From Streptomyces sp. B1I3 (GTDB taxonomy: Bacteria > Actinomycetota > Actinomycetes > Streptomycetales > Streptomycetaceae), in NCBI RefSeq assembly GCF_030816615.1, contig NZ_JAUSYD010000001.1, positions 2,914,001-2,978,000 on the forward strand: DNA of 64,000 nt, written 5' to 3'. Position numbers and translations under genes: made by a program. Under the pieces are notes generated by a model, which was given only the letters and a program-made list of their open reading frames with translations, did not search any database and was not told where the DNA came from. Positions 1 to 8,274 of this stretch are shown here, piece after piece (within the stretch, counting starts at the first letter, position 1; every line of letters begins with the position of its first letter).

Positions 1-147
1 CCGTACCGGCGCCCCGCCCCGGCCCCGGCCGGGCGGACCGGCCCCCGGCCTCCCGCCCGGATCACGCCGGACGCGTGCCCCGGCGCCGCACCCGCTGGAT
101 CAACAGTCGCCTGCCGTGAACAGTCAGCCGGGCATTACGGTGAGACA

Positions 148-203
148 CGAAGACCTCCGGTGCGGTGCAGTCCTAGACAGCTCCACCACACCGGAGGTCT
201 TCG
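148..203. repeat. 17-bp inverted repeat, possible IS remnant or terminator
   Basis: Positions 148-164 and 187-203 are inverted copies with one mismatch, separated by 22 nt. The arms contain GAAGACCTCCGGTG and its complement. No transposase frame remains around it. It may be a relic of an insertion sequence end or a bidirectional terminator for a gene left of the window. The 147 bases before it are very GC-rich and show no convincing gene. Confidence 0.5.
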
Positions 204-249
204 CCTTTGATCAAGACCCCCGTGTCAACAACGCTCGTGATCAATACAC

Positions 250-430
250 CTAGGGCGTGTTTCGAAAGGAGCGTCGTCTGCCCGAAGGGCAGGCCCGGGG
301 GCGTCTGGTGCGTGCGATCGCAAGGCGGAGGGTCGCCCCGATACCGGGTGTATCGGGGTGATCCCGACAACGCGGCGAGCGTGCGTGCCAGACGCCCCCG
401 GGCAGGCGGGACTTTCGAAACACGCCCTAG
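250..430. mobile_element. MITE-like non-autonomous element (181 bp)
   Basis: The ends are perfect 19-bp terminal inverted repeats, CTAGGGCGTGTTTCGAAAG at 250-268 and its complement at 412-430. A second, subterminal inverted repeat of 16 bp lies at 293-308 and 388-403, and a central hairpin (336-344 with 350-358) completes a nested, cruciform-like structure. There is no internal coding frame. CTAG at both ends may be a target duplication of an IS5-like transposase; because CTAG is its own complement this cannot be told apart from the repeat itself. The right CTAG overlaps the stop codon of the LOG gene at 427. Confidence 0.8.
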
Positions 431-1212
431 CGCCCGACTTCCTTCGTCACGAGCCGGACCGCCTCGTCCACGTCGTCCGTCACGTGGAACAGCATCAGGT
501 CCGTGTCGGACGCCTTGCCGCCCGCGACCACCGTGTCCCGCAGCCAGTCCACCAGTCCGCTCCAGTACGCCGTACCGAACAGCACGATCGGGAAACGCGT
601 CACCTTGCCCGTCTGCACGAGCGTCAGCGCCTCGAAGAGCTCGTCCAGCGTGCCGAGGCCGCCCGGCAGGACGACGAAGCCCTGGGCGTACTTGACGAAC
701 ATCGTCTTGCGGACGAAGAAGTAGCGGAAGTTGACGCCGATGTCGACATGTGGATTCAGGCCGGACTCGAACGGCAGCTCGATACCGAGACCGACGGATA
801 CGCCCTTGGCTTCTCTCGCCCCCTTGTTCGCCGCCTCCATGGCCCCGGGACCACCGCCCGTGATGACCGCGAACCCGGCTTCGACCAGCGCCCTGCCGAT
901 CCGCACGCCCGCCTCGTACTCCGGTCCGCCGGCCGGTGTGCGGGCGGAGCCGAAGACGCTGATGGCGCTCGGCAGCTCGGCCAGCGCGCCGAAGCCCTCC
1001 ACGAACTCCGACTGGATCCGCATGACCCGCCACGGGTCGGTGTGCACCCACTCGGAGTCGCCCTCGGAGTCCAGCAGCCGCTGGTCGGTCGTGCCCGGCT
1101 GCACCTGGTCCCTGCGGCGCAGAACCGGGCCCATCCGCTGTTCCTCGGGCTGTACCGCGCCCTCAGGGACCTGCGCGCCCTCGGGGATCCGTGCGTCCTC
1201 CGGGTTGCCCAT
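427..1212 (-). CDS. LOG-family (TIGR00730) Rossmann-fold protein
   Basis: 261 aa, cytosolic. The family hydrolyses cytokinin riboside 5'-monophosphates or related nucleotide monophosphates to base and ribose phosphate. The signature PGGLGTLDE is present near residue 180, and GGGPGAMEAANKG near residue 120 matches the nucleotide-binding loop. The first 65 residues are a hydrophilic extension before the conserved core. The start ATG is preceded by GGAGGGAG. The stop codon TAG lies in the CTAG end of the MITE-like element at 250-430, so the element sits exactly at the 3' end. Physiological substrate in actinomycetes is uncertain. dapE lies upstream on the same strand, 85 bp away. Confidence 0.9.
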   Translation of the reverse strand: MGNPEDARIPEGAQVPEGAVQPEEQRMGPVLRRRDQVQPGTTDQRLLDSEGDSEWVHTDPWRVMRIQSEFVEGFGALAELPSAISVFGSARTPAGGPEYEAGVRIGRALVEAGFAVITGGGPGAMEAANKGAREAKGVSVGLGIELPFESGLNPHVDIGVNFRYFFVRKTMFVKYAQGFVVLPGGLGTLDELFEALTLVQTGKVTRFPIVLFGTAYWSGLVDWLRDTVVAGGKASDTDLMLFHVTDDVDEAVRLVTKEVGR

Positions 1213-1297
1213 GACCTGCTCCCTCCGCCGACCTGCGATGTGCGTGTGTCGCCTCAGCGTAGAGCGGCGGAGGTTACACGCAGGGGAATGCCGTGCG

Positions 1298-2377
1298 TCA
1301 GCTGGTGAGCCAGGAGCGGAGGCGCTCCTCGCAGTGCGTGATCCGCTCGACGGCCACGTGCTCGTCCCGCTTGTGCGCGTAGATCGGGTCGCCGGGGCCG
1401 TAATTGACCGCGGGGATGCCGAGCGCCCCGAACCGGGAGACGTCCGTCCAGCCGAACTTGGGCCGTGCCGTGCCGCCGACCGCCTCCATGAACGCCTTGG
1501 CCGCGGGGTGCGAGAGGCCGGGCATCGCCGCGCCGGAGTGGTCGTCGACGGTGAACTCGGCGACGCCGCAGTCCGCGAAGACCTCCTGGACGTGGGCCTC
1601 GGCCTGTTCGGGCGTGAGGTCGGGAGCGTAGCGGTAGTTGACCACGACGGTGCAGGCGTCCGGGATGACGTTGGTGGCGACGCCGCCCTCGATGCCCACG
1701 GCGTTGAGTCCCTCGCGGTACTCCAGGCCGTCGACGACCGGGCGGCGCGGCTCGTAGGCGGCCAGCCGGGCCAGCACCGGCGCCGCCGCGTGGATGGCGT
1801 TGGACCCCATCCAGCCGCGTGCGGAGTGCGCCCGCTCCCCCTCCAGCCGCAGGTGCATCCGGAGCGTGCCCTGGCAGCCTCCCTCGACCTCTCCGTCGGA
1901 CGGCTCCAGGAGGACGGCGAAGTCTCCGTCCAGCCAGTCCGGGTGCGCGTCGGCGACGTGGCCGAGGCCGTTGAGGTGGGCGGCGACCTCTTCGTTGTCG
2001 TAGAAGATGAAGGTCAGATCGCGGTTGGGCTCCGGCACCGTCGCCGCGATCCGCAGCTGGACCGCCACGCCCGACTTCATGTCCGAGGTCCCGCACCCCC
2101 ACAGCACGCCGTTCCCGTCGAGCCGCGACGGCACGTTGCCGGCGATCGGGACGGTGTCGATGTGACCCGCGAGGACGACGCGCTCGGCGCGGCCCAGCCG
2201 CGTCCTGGCGACGACGTTGTTGCCGTACCGGTCGACGGTCAGGTGCGGCAACGGGCTCAGGGCGGCCTCGATGGCGTCGGCAAGGTCCTTCTCCTGCCCG
2301 CTGACCGACGGGAAGTCTACGAGCCGGGCGGTGAGTTCCGGGCCGTCCAGGGCGAGGTCGAGCGCGTGTCCGTACAT
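1298..2377 (-). CDS. dapE: Succinyl-diaminopimelate desuccinylase
   Basis: 359 aa M20-family metallohydrolase that removes succinate from N-succinyl-LL-diaminopimelate in the succinylase branch of DAP/lysine synthesis, feeding peptidoglycan. Visible features are the metal-binding AGHIDTVP (His/Asp), the Asp of CGTSDMKSG, YDNEEVAA with the catalytic Glu-Glu pair, and the ERAHSAR dimerisation-domain motif. A GTG six bases upstream is possible, but a -10 box (TAGGCT, minus strand, 2385-2390) lies 7 nt from the ATG, which favours leaderless translation from this ATG. The transaminase of the same pathway (4233-5354) is nearby, and a secreted lytic-enzyme-like protein is divergent. Confidence 0.93.
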   Translation of the reverse strand: MYGHALDLALDGPELTARLVDFPSVSGQEKDLADAIEAALSPLPHLTVDRYGNNVVARTRLGRAERVVLAGHIDTVPIAGNVPSRLDGNGVLWGCGTSDMKSGVAVQLRIAATVPEPNRDLTFIFYDNEEVAAHLNGLGHVADAHPDWLDGDFAVLLEPSDGEVEGGCQGTLRMHLRLEGERAHSARGWMGSNAIHAAAPVLARLAAYEPRRPVVDGLEYREGLNAVGIEGGVATNVIPDACTVVVNYRYAPDLTPEQAEAHVQEVFADCGVAEFTVDDHSGAAMPGLSHPAAKAFMEAVGGTARPKFGWTDVSRFGALGIPAVNYGPGDPIYAHKRDEHVAVERITHCEERLRSWLTS

Positions 2378-2384
2378 GACCACG

Positions 2385-2390
2385 AGCCTA
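2385..2390 (-). promoter_or_regulatory. -10 box of leaderless dapE
   Basis: TAGGCT on the minus strand, 7 nt before the dapE ATG. No Shine-Dalgarno is visible. A divergent leaderless promoter (2428-2433) faces it, so both transcripts start within a 56-bp region. Confidence 0.55.
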
Positions 2391-2427
2391 AGCGACTTGG
2401 GGTACCGGCCCCGGCCCTACCCTCCAG

Positions 2428-2433
2428 TACGGT
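2428..2433 (+). promoter_or_regulatory. -10 box of leaderless gene at 2440
   Basis: TACGGT lies 6 nt before the GTG start and no Shine-Dalgarno is present, the typical layout of a leaderless Streptomyces promoter. Confidence 0.5.
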
Positions 2434-2439
2434 GGCTCC

Positions 2440-3345
2440 GTGCCTTGGACCGCCTCTCCCACCCGCCGCAGCCGCCTCATGCGTACCGCGGCCGCCTTCG
2501 CCGTGCTCGTGGCCCTGGCCGGCTACGTGGCCGTCCAGTACGTCACGGGCCGCGAGGGGGCGCCCCACTGCACCGTGCGCTCCGCCGACGGGGGCGAGGG
2601 GCGCACGTACGAGTTGAGCCCCGAGCAGGCCGCCAACGCCGCGACGATCTCCGCCGTGGGCACCACCCGCAAAATGCCCGAGCGCGCGGTGACCATCGCG
2701 CTGGCCACCGCACTGCAGGAATCCGCGCTGCGCAACATCGACCACGGCGACAGGGACTCGCTCGGCCTCTTCCAGCAGCGCCCGTCACAGGGCTGGGGCA
2801 CTCCCGCGGAGATCCTCGACCCGGTCCACGCGTCCGGGGAGTTCTACGCGCACCTGGCCGAGGTCCCCGGTTATTCGCGGCTGCCCCTGACCGTCGCTGC
2901 GCAGCGGGTGCAGAAGAGCGGGTTCCCGCAGGCGTACGCCAAGCACGAGCCGGATGCCACACTGCTGTCCGCCGCGCTGACGGGCCGCGCCCCGGCCGCC
3001 CTGACCTGCTCGCCCACGACGGCGACCGCCGCCGGCCCGGGGGACGCGGCCGAGGTGCGGGCCGATCTGGTGCGCTCCTTCGGGAAGGACGTGCTCCCCG
3101 CCACGGGGACGGCGGGCGCCGCGTCCGCGGGCACGGTCTCGGTACCGGTCCCTTCGGCCATGGAGGCCGGTGGCGGAGCCTCCCGGCGCGGCTGGGAGCT
3201 CGCCCACTGGGCGGTCGCCCGCGCGGGCACGTTGCGGATCGAGGCGGTCTCGTACGCCGGGCGGGTGTGGACGGCGGACGCGGGCTGGCGGACGGAACGT
3301 AAGGAATCGGGCACCACCACGGTCCGGATGAAGCTCGCTCAGTAG
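2440..3345 (+). CDS. Membrane-anchored lysozyme-fold-like protein
   Basis: 301 aa. An N-terminal membrane segment (residues about 15-33) is followed by an extracellular domain with ALQESALRNIDHGDRDSLGLFQQR around residues 90-112, the pattern (Glu in a helix, then GLFQQRPSQGWG) found in a family of actinobacterial proteins resembling lytic transglycosylases. Relatives are often labelled heavy metal transporter, for which nothing in the sequence speaks. A role in peptidoglycan remodelling is inference. It is divergent from dapE. The C-terminal 100 residues look like a separate small domain of unknown function. The GTG start is supported by the leaderless -10 box. Confidence 0.7.
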   Translation: MPWTASPTRRSRLMRTAAAFAVLVALAGYVAVQYVTGREGAPHCTVRSADGGEGRTYELSPEQAANAATISAVGTTRKMPERAVTIALATALQESALRNIDHGDRDSLGLFQQRPSQGWGTPAEILDPVHASGEFYAHLAEVPGYSRLPLTVAAQRVQKSGFPQAYAKHEPDATLLSAALTGRAPAALTCSPTTATAAGPGDAAEVRADLVRSFGKDVLPATGTAGAASAGTVSVPVPSAMEAGGGASRRGWELAHWAVARAGTLRIEAVSYAGRVWTADAGWRTERKESGTTTVRMKLAQ

Positions 3346-3653
3346 TACGGGACGTCATCCGTACGAGCCATCCGTTCGTGCACCCACAGCCGTCCGCGCC
3401 GGTGCTCCCCCGGTCCCGCCGGATCAGGCTCGTTCCCTTGCGCGACAGCAGAAGTGACGGTTCATCAGGTGACCGCTCCGCACGTCACCCACTCGGCTCC
3501 CCCTCGTGCGGATTATCTGACGCATTACCCAGTCTTTACCTCGGCGGCCCGCAACCTTCCCCGCCCCCGGACCGGTTGTTCAGTGCGTCCGATCACCGGA
3601 CGGGCAGATTCCCATCTGCCGTGAACCCGTAGAAGTCCCGTCGAAGGAGCATC
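3346..3653. other. Intergenic, no gene seen
   Basis: 308 bp without a convincing coding frame. The only clear signal is the ribosome binding site GAAGGAG just before the ATG at 3654; the AT-richer stretch 3510-3540 is a plausible promoter location for that gene, but no box is convincing. Confidence 0.5.
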
Positions 3654-4028
3654 ATGTCCCTCCCCCTGACCCGCCGGATCGCCCGTGCCGCGCTGCTGAT
3701 CGCCGCAGGTGCTGCCCCCGTGGTCGGTGCGGCCGGCGCCGCGGGTGCCGCGGGGCTCCCGCAGACCCCCGCCCTCGGCGGCCTGACCTCGCTCGACGGC
3801 GCGGGTGTCACCGGCACCCTGGACTCCGCCGCGAAGCAGGGCGCCGACGTGGCGAACCAGACCGGCGGCAAGTTCGTCGGCACCACCCTCCCGGCCGCCG
3901 GCAACACGGCCGGCAGGACCGTCAAGAAGGCCGGCACCGCGGCGGAAGGCCGGCTGGCGAGCGACTCCCTGCCCACCGGCGGACTGCCCACCAAGGGTCT
4001 TCCGACGAGTGGCCTGCCGATCGGCTGA
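3654..4028 (+). CDS. Small secreted Ala/Gly-rich protein
   Basis: 124 aa with a signal peptide (RRIAR, hydrophobic stretch ALLIAAGAAPVVGA, AGA-type cleavage around residue 33). The mature part is rich in Gly, Thr, Ala and Pro and ends with three related GLPT-type steps (GGLPTKGLPTSGLP). Streptomyces relatives are frequently labelled ATP-binding protein without any nucleotide motif being visible. Function unknown; an exported, probably disordered cell-surface protein is the safest reading. The start follows a GAAGGAG ribosome binding site. Confidence 0.65.
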   Translation: MSLPLTRRIARAALLIAAGAAPVVGAAGAAGAAGLPQTPALGGLTSLDGAGVTGTLDSAAKQGADVANQTGGKFVGTTLPAAGNTAGRTVKKAGTAAEGRLASDSLPTGGLPTKGLPTSGLPIG

Positions 4029-4040
4029 GCCACCGGCGCA

Positions 4041-4080
4041 CGAGGGGGCCCGGGGAGTGCGCACTCCCCGGGCCCCCTCG
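4041..4080. terminator. 40-bp perfect palindrome, terminator
   Basis: Positions 4041-4060 and 4061-4080 are exact reverse complements (GAGGGGGCCCGGGG core), 13 bp after the stop codon at 4028. No U-tract, as usual in Streptomyces. Confidence 0.8.
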
Positions 4081-4131
4081 GCGTGGCGGCCGGCGATCGA
4101 AGCGACTCACGACCGGTCGCTCCCGCCGGAT

Positions 4132-4220
4132 CCGGTCACACCGGTCACACCGGTCACAGCGAACGAAGCGCCGGATGAAACCGGTCACAGCGAACGAAGC
4201 GCCGGACGAAACCGGTCACA
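4132..4220. repeat. Nested direct repeats: 9-bp CCGGTCACA units and a 31-bp duplication
   Basis: CCGGTCACA occurs in tandem at 4132-4140, 4141-4149 and 4150-4158, and again at 4181-4189 and 4212-4220. The later copies are part of a 31-bp tandem duplication (4152-4182 and 4183-4213, one mismatch). The block sits at the 3' end of the aminotransferase gene, between two convergent genes. No protein or replication function is evident. Confidence 0.8.
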
Positions 4221-4232
4221 CCGGTCGACGCA

Positions 4233-5354
4233 CTAGGACAGCCGCTTGACCGCCGCGTCCACCCGCTCGTCCGTCGCCGTCAGCGCCACCCGTACGAAGT
4301 GCTCCCCTGCGGGGCCGTAGAAGTCGCCCGGTGCCACGAGGATGCCCAGCCCGGCCAGGTACGCCACGGTCTCCCAGCAGGGCTCGTCGCGCGTGGCCCA
4401 CAGGTAGAGGCTCGCCTCGCTGTGCTCGATCCGGAAGCCGTGGGCCTCCAGCGCCGCCCGCAGGGCCGTACGCCGCCGCGCGTACCGCGCACGCTGCTCG
4501 GCCACGTGCGTGTCGTCGCCCAGCGCCGCCACGGTGGCCGCCTGGACCGGCGCCGCGGTCATCATCCCGCCGTGCTTGCGGATCTGGAGCAGCTCGCCGA
4601 GCACGGCCGCGTCGCCGGCGACGAAGGCCGCGCGGTAGCCGGCCAGGTTGGACCGCTTGGAGAGCGAGTGGACGGCCACGACGCCCTCGTAGGTACCACC
4701 GCACACGTCCTGGTGGAGCACCGAGACGGGGTCGGCCTCCCAGCCGAGCTCCAGGTAGCACTCGTCGCTGAACACCAGGACACCGTGCTCACGCGCCCAC
4801 GCGACGATCCGGGTCAGCTCGTCCTTCGCCAGCACGCGGCCTGTGGGATTGGACGGCGAGTTGAGCCAGAGCAGCTTGAGTCCCGCCGGGTCCAGCTCGG
4901 TCGGGTCGTCGTAGACGACCGGCTCGGCGCCGCAGAGCCGGGCGCCGACCTCGTACGTCGGGTAGGCGAGCCGGGGGTAGGCCACCTTGTCGCCCGCACC
5001 GAGTCCGAGCTGGGTGGGCAGCCAGGCCACCAGTTCCTTGGAGCCGACGACCGGCAGGACGTTCTCGTGCGTCACGGCGACCGCGCCGAGCCGGCGCTCC
5101 ACCCAGCCCGTCAGCGCGTCCCGCAGGGCCGACGTGCCCCACACCGTCGGATAGCCGGGGCTGTCGGCTGCGGCGACGAGCGCCCGCTGGATCAGTTCGG
5201 GCACCGGGTCCACGGGCGTGCCGACGGACAGGTCCACGATGCCGTCCGGGTGGGCGGCGGCCGTCGACTTGTAGGGCGCGAGCTTGTCCCAGGGGAAGAC
5301 GGGCAGACGGGAGGAGACGGGGGCTGCTGCAGACACGGAACTCTGCTTTCTCAT
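4233..5354 (-). CDS. dapC: Succinyldiaminopimelate transaminase
   Basis: 373 aa fold-type I aminotransferase that makes N-succinyl-LL-diaminopimelate from the keto acid, the step before DapE. It has NSPSNPTGRVL around residue 175, DECYLEL near residue 205 and SLSKRSNLAGYR with the PLP lysine around residue 240, and begins in the conserved manner (LPVFPWDKLAPYK). Two starts are possible: ATG at 5354 and GTG at 5336 (six residues shorter); neither has a strong ribosome binding site. The frame stays open further upstream into fdxA, which is not real coding. Ferredoxin fdxA lies 92 bp upstream on the same strand, a neighbourhood that I recall as common in streptomycetes. Confidence 0.9.
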   Translation of the reverse strand: MRKQSSVSAAAPVSSRLPVFPWDKLAPYKSTAAAHPDGIVDLSVGTPVDPVPELIQRALVAAADSPGYPTVWGTSALRDALTGWVERRLGAVAVTHENVLPVVGSKELVAWLPTQLGLGAGDKVAYPRLAYPTYEVGARLCGAEPVVYDDPTELDPAGLKLLWLNSPSNPTGRVLAKDELTRIVAWAREHGVLVFSDECYLELGWEADPVSVLHQDVCGGTYEGVVAVHSLSKRSNLAGYRAAFVAGDAAVLGELLQIRKHGGMMTAAPVQAATVAALGDDTHVAEQRARYARRRTALRAALEAHGFRIEHSEASLYLWATRDEPCWETVAYLAGLGILVAPGDFYGPAGEHFVRVALTATDERVDAAVKRLS

Positions 5355-5446
5355 ACGGGCTTTCGCGGGGGACACGGGCCGGGAAACACCTCGGTCCCGC
5401 ACGGGGAAGAGCCGTACGGGACCGGGCGGCGCTCGTGGTGCCGCTG

Positions 5447-5767
5447 CTACTGGTTCTGCGGCGGCAGAGCGGCGATGAACGCGTGGTCGCGCTCGATGAG
5501 GCCCAGCTTGGACGCGCCACCCGGCGAGCCGAGGTCGTCGAAGAACTCGACGTTCGCCTTGTAGTAGTCCTTCCACTCCTCCGGGGTGTCGTCCTCGTAG
5601 AAGATGGCCTCCACCGGGCAGACCGGCTCACAGGCTCCGCAGTCGACGCATTCGTCCGGGTGGATGTACAAGGACCGCTGGCCCTCGTAGATGCAGTCGA
5701 CGGGGCACTCTTCGATGCAGGCCTTGTCCTTTACGTCGACACAAGGCTGCGCGATGACGTAGGTCAC
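5447..5767 (-). CDS. fdxA: 7Fe-8S ferredoxin
   Basis: 106 aa low-potential electron carrier. Cys spacing is as in 7Fe ferredoxins: C9 and C17 with CPVDC, then CVDCGACEPVCP around residues 40-51, giving one 3Fe-4S and one 4Fe-4S cluster. Highly acidic overall, and the C-terminal extension (residues 60-106) is typical of the actinobacterial FdxA group. GTG start, strong ribosome binding site GAGGAGGAA 8 nt upstream. Redox partner unknown. Divergent from the acetyltransferase at 5885. Confidence 0.95.
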   Translation of the reverse strand: MTYVIAQPCVDVKDKACIEECPVDCIYEGQRSLYIHPDECVDCGACEPVCPVEAIFYEDDTPEEWKDYYKANVEFFDDLGSPGGASKLGLIERDHAFIAALPPQNQ

Positions 5768-5884
5768 GCTGTCGTTCCTCCTCGGTAGGGCGTTGGCTCT
5801 CGCGCGGGAGCGCGGCGTCGTCGATGCCCGCCCCTAGTATCTCCGTTCCGGGGCACGATCCGAACAGGAGGGGCAAACAGAGCT

Positions 5885-6898
5885 GTGGAATTCACCATCG
5901 GCGGACGACTCGAGGTTCGCATGACGCCTGCTGACGTGGGCAAACGCGTGTCCGTACGGCGCGTCGTCGATGCCTCCGAGGCAGGGGCGAAGTTCACCGA
6001 CACGGTCGGGGTTCTCACATCGTGGGACAACGGCGTCCTGTCCATCACTCCGAAGAACGGCGAAACCGTCCGCATCGCGGAATCGTCGCTGGTCGCGGGC
6101 AAGGTCGTTCCCGCCGCCCCCGCCCGCCGGCGTGGCCCTGCCGCCTCCTCCGACGAGCTGGCCCACGTCACCGCACGTGCCTGGCAGCCCGTGGAGAGCG
6201 AACCGCTGGGTGACTGGCAGCTGCGCGCCGCCGGCGGATTCACCCGCCGCGCGAATTCCGTGCTCCCGCTCGGTGATCCGGGGATGCCGCTCGGCGAGGC
6301 ACTGCGGCGGGTCCGGCAGTGGTACGGGGAGCGGGGCCTGCCCGCCTACGTCCAGACCTCCACGGGCGGTGAGGGCACGCAGGAGCGGCTCTGCGCGGAC
6401 CTGGAGGAGTGCGGGTGGCGGCGCGAGGTGTCGGCCGAGGTGCGGATCGCCGCGCTGGCGCCGCTCGGTGACCGGGACGCGGACGTCCGGGCCGTGCGGA
6501 CCGCCCGTACGGCGGACGAGGCGTGGCTCTCGCGGTACCGGCGCTTCGGCGCCCCGGGGCACACTCCGGGCGCCCATGTGCTGAAGGTGCTGGGCAGCGG
6601 CCCCTCGGTGTGGTTCGCCACCGTCCCGGGTGACAGCCCCGGACAGGCGCCCGCCGCGATCGGCCGGTGTGTGGTGGACGGCCGCTGGGCGGGCTTCATG
6701 GCCGTCGAGGTGGGTCCCGAGTACCGGCGCCGTGGTCTCGCGACGGCCGTGATGACGGCGCTGGCCCGCAAGGCGCTTCAGGAGGGCGCGTCCGCTGCCT
6801 GGCTCCAGGCCGAGACGGACAACGAGGGGGCGCTCGCGCTGTACGACGGCATGGGGTTCGCCGTCCACCACCGCTACCACCACTTCCGCTCCGCGTAG
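5885..6898 (+). CDS. GNAT-family N-acetyltransferase
   Basis: 337 aa. The N-terminal about 75 residues form a small domain (EFTIGGRLEVRM, then VGVLTSWDNGVLSI) unlike the acetyltransferase core. The C-terminal half has the acetyl-CoA loop YRRRGLATAVM around residue 280 and LQAETDNEGALALYDGMGF, a standard GNAT C-terminus. Substrate unknown. GTG start with an AGGAGGGG ribosome binding site about 12 nt upstream. The SirB1-type gene follows 28 bp later and is probably cotranscribed. Confidence 0.85.
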   Translation: MEFTIGGRLEVRMTPADVGKRVSVRRVVDASEAGAKFTDTVGVLTSWDNGVLSITPKNGETVRIAESSLVAGKVVPAAPARRRGPAASSDELAHVTARAWQPVESEPLGDWQLRAAGGFTRRANSVLPLGDPGMPLGEALRRVRQWYGERGLPAYVQTSTGGEGTQERLCADLEECGWRREVSAEVRIAALAPLGDRDADVRAVRTARTADEAWLSRYRRFGAPGHTPGAHVLKVLGSGPSVWFATVPGDSPGQAPAAIGRCVVDGRWAGFMAVEVGPEYRRRGLATAVMTALARKALQEGASAAWLQAETDNEGALALYDGMGFAVHHRYHHFRSA

Positions 6899-6926
6899 CG
6901 TAGACACCGGCAGGGAAACGTCAGAC

Positions 6927-7781
6927 ATGAGCACTCAGAATCCCGGCACGGCCGGGCACCGGCGGCGGTTCGCCGACGAGGCGCGCGCCGAACGGCCCGA
7001 TCTCGCACTCCTCTGTCTGCTGGTGGGCGCCGAGGCGGGAGAGGTCGAGCCGGGCTCCGCCACCGACCCGTACGGCATCGACGCGGCGCAGATCGAGCTC
7101 GACCGGCTGGCCGGACTGCTTCCCTACGGGGTGCGTGGGGCCGGGGCGTGGGCGTCCGCGCTCGCGGAGCTGCTCGGTGGGCGGTGCGGGTTCGCCGGTG
7201 GGCCCGGGGATTACCAGAGGCTGGAGTCGTCGCTGCTCCAGCAGGTGCTCCGGCGCCGCAGAGGGCTGCCGATCCTTCTCGCCGTGGTGTGGATCGAGGT
7301 CGCGCGGAGGGCGGGCGCCCCGGTGTACGGGGTGGCGCTGCCCGGCCACTTCGTGGTCGGTTTCGGTGACCCCGAGGAGCGGGTGCTGGCCGACCCGTTC
7401 GCCGGCGGCGCCCCGCTGAGCGGCGAGGACGCGGAGCTGCTGGTGGCGGGGGCGACCGGAGGTCGGCTGGAGGCGTCGATGCTGGTGCCCGCCCGGCCGC
7501 TGGAGACGGTGCTGAGGATCCTGAACAACATCAGGGCCTGGGCCGCGGCCCGCCCCGAGCGCACGGACGTGTCGCTGTGGGCGCTCGAACTGTCGTTGCT
7601 GCTGCCCTCGCACCCGGCCAGGCTCCGCTACGAGCGGGCGCAGCTCCTCGTGCAGCGCGGGGATTTCCTGCGCGGCGCGGCCGAGATGGAGGAGTACGCG
7701 GAGGTCGTCGACGGCATCGAACCGACGGCGGCGGCTGCCATCCGCCACCGCGCACAGGCCGCCCGCGCGCTGCTGAACTAA
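6927..7781 (+). CDS. SirB1/transglutaminase-like protein
   Basis: 284 aa cytosolic protein of the SirB1-N (transglutaminase-like) family. FAGGPGDYQRLESSLL, RRRGLPILLAVVWIEVARR and the VALPGHFVVGF segment are the family hallmarks; the C-terminal third (residues 195-284) resembles TPR-like helices (LLPSHPARLRYERAQLLVQRGDF). Catalytic activity has not been shown for most members and the usual Cys of true transglutaminases is not evident here. ATG start with AGGGAAAC ribosome binding site; likely in one operon with the upstream acetyltransferase. Confidence 0.8.
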   Translation: MSTQNPGTAGHRRRFADEARAERPDLALLCLLVGAEAGEVEPGSATDPYGIDAAQIELDRLAGLLPYGVRGAGAWASALAELLGGRCGFAGGPGDYQRLESSLLQQVLRRRRGLPILLAVVWIEVARRAGAPVYGVALPGHFVVGFGDPEERVLADPFAGGAPLSGEDAELLVAGATGGRLEASMLVPARPLETVLRILNNIRAWAAARPERTDVSLWALELSLLLPSHPARLRYERAQLLVQRGDFLRGAAEMEEYAEVVDGIEPTAAAAIRHRAQAARALLN

Positions 7782-7833
7782 GGGCGGGGTCCCGCCGTAC
7801 GTCCGGGGGCGCGCCCGCCCGCAGTGCGCCCGC

Positions 7834-8271
7834 TCACAGGACGCAGAACTCGTGGCCCTCCGGATCGGCCATCAGCACGTGGTCGGGCCTTCCCCCCGCC
7901 GGCTCCTCCCGGACCACCGTCGCGCCCGCGGCGGTCAGCCGCTCCACCGCGGCGACCACCCGGGGCCACCTGACCTCCCACGGGGTCTCACGGCCTCCTC
8001 CGGCCTGCACGTCCAGGTGCAGCCGGTTCTTCACCGTCTTGGGTTCCGGGACCTTCATGAAGGACAGGCTCGGTCCCAGGCCGTCCGGGTCGGACAGATA
8101 AGCGCCGTCGTCCCACTCGTCCTCCGGTACGCCGTGGTGGGCGAACCACTCCTCCCAGCTCCCGAACCCGGGCGGCGGGGGCTTTCGCACGTATCCCAGT
8201 GCCGACGCCCAGAAACTCGCCAGTTCGGCGGGATGGGCGCAGTCGATCGTCAGACTCCAGCGGGTGGACAT
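7834..8271 (-). CDS. VOC-family (glyoxalase/bleomycin-resistance fold) protein
   Basis: 145 aa. STRWSLTIDCAHPAELASFW at the N-terminus and LMADPEGHEFCVL at the C-terminus are the paired beta-alpha-beta motifs of VOC proteins, with His11 and the C-terminal Glu as candidate metal ligands. Activity unknown. No ribosome binding site is visible before the ATG. Directly upstream (4 bp) is the stop codon of a broken LuxR-type gene, so this gene may once have been translated by coupling to it. Confidence 0.8.
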   Translation of the reverse strand: MSTRWSLTIDCAHPAELASFWASALGYVRKPPPPGFGSWEEWFAHHGVPEDEWDDGAYLSDPDGLGPSLSFMKVPEPKTVKNRLHLDVQAGGGRETPWEVRWPRVVAAVERLTAAGATVVREEPAGGRPDHVLMADPEGHEFCVL

Positions 8272-8274
8272 GGT

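Noticed and set aside
148..203. Naming a specific insertion sequence for the left inverted repeat
   Set aside because: No transposase sequence remains and the repeat alone could equally be a terminator.
731..2617. Long plus-strand open frame (628 codons) over the LOG and dapE genes
   Set aside because: It is antisense to two well-supported genes; its composition is the shadow expected from high-GC codon bias and it has no recognisable domain.
4132..4220. Direct repeats considered as a CRISPR array
   Set aside because: Units are 9 bp in tandem or a single 31-bp duplication without spacers, and there are no cas genes.
5355..5576. Longer N-terminus for dapC
   Set aside because: The extra 74 residues overlap fdxA and its ribosome binding site and are low-complexity Arg/Ala/Pro sequence without family similarity.
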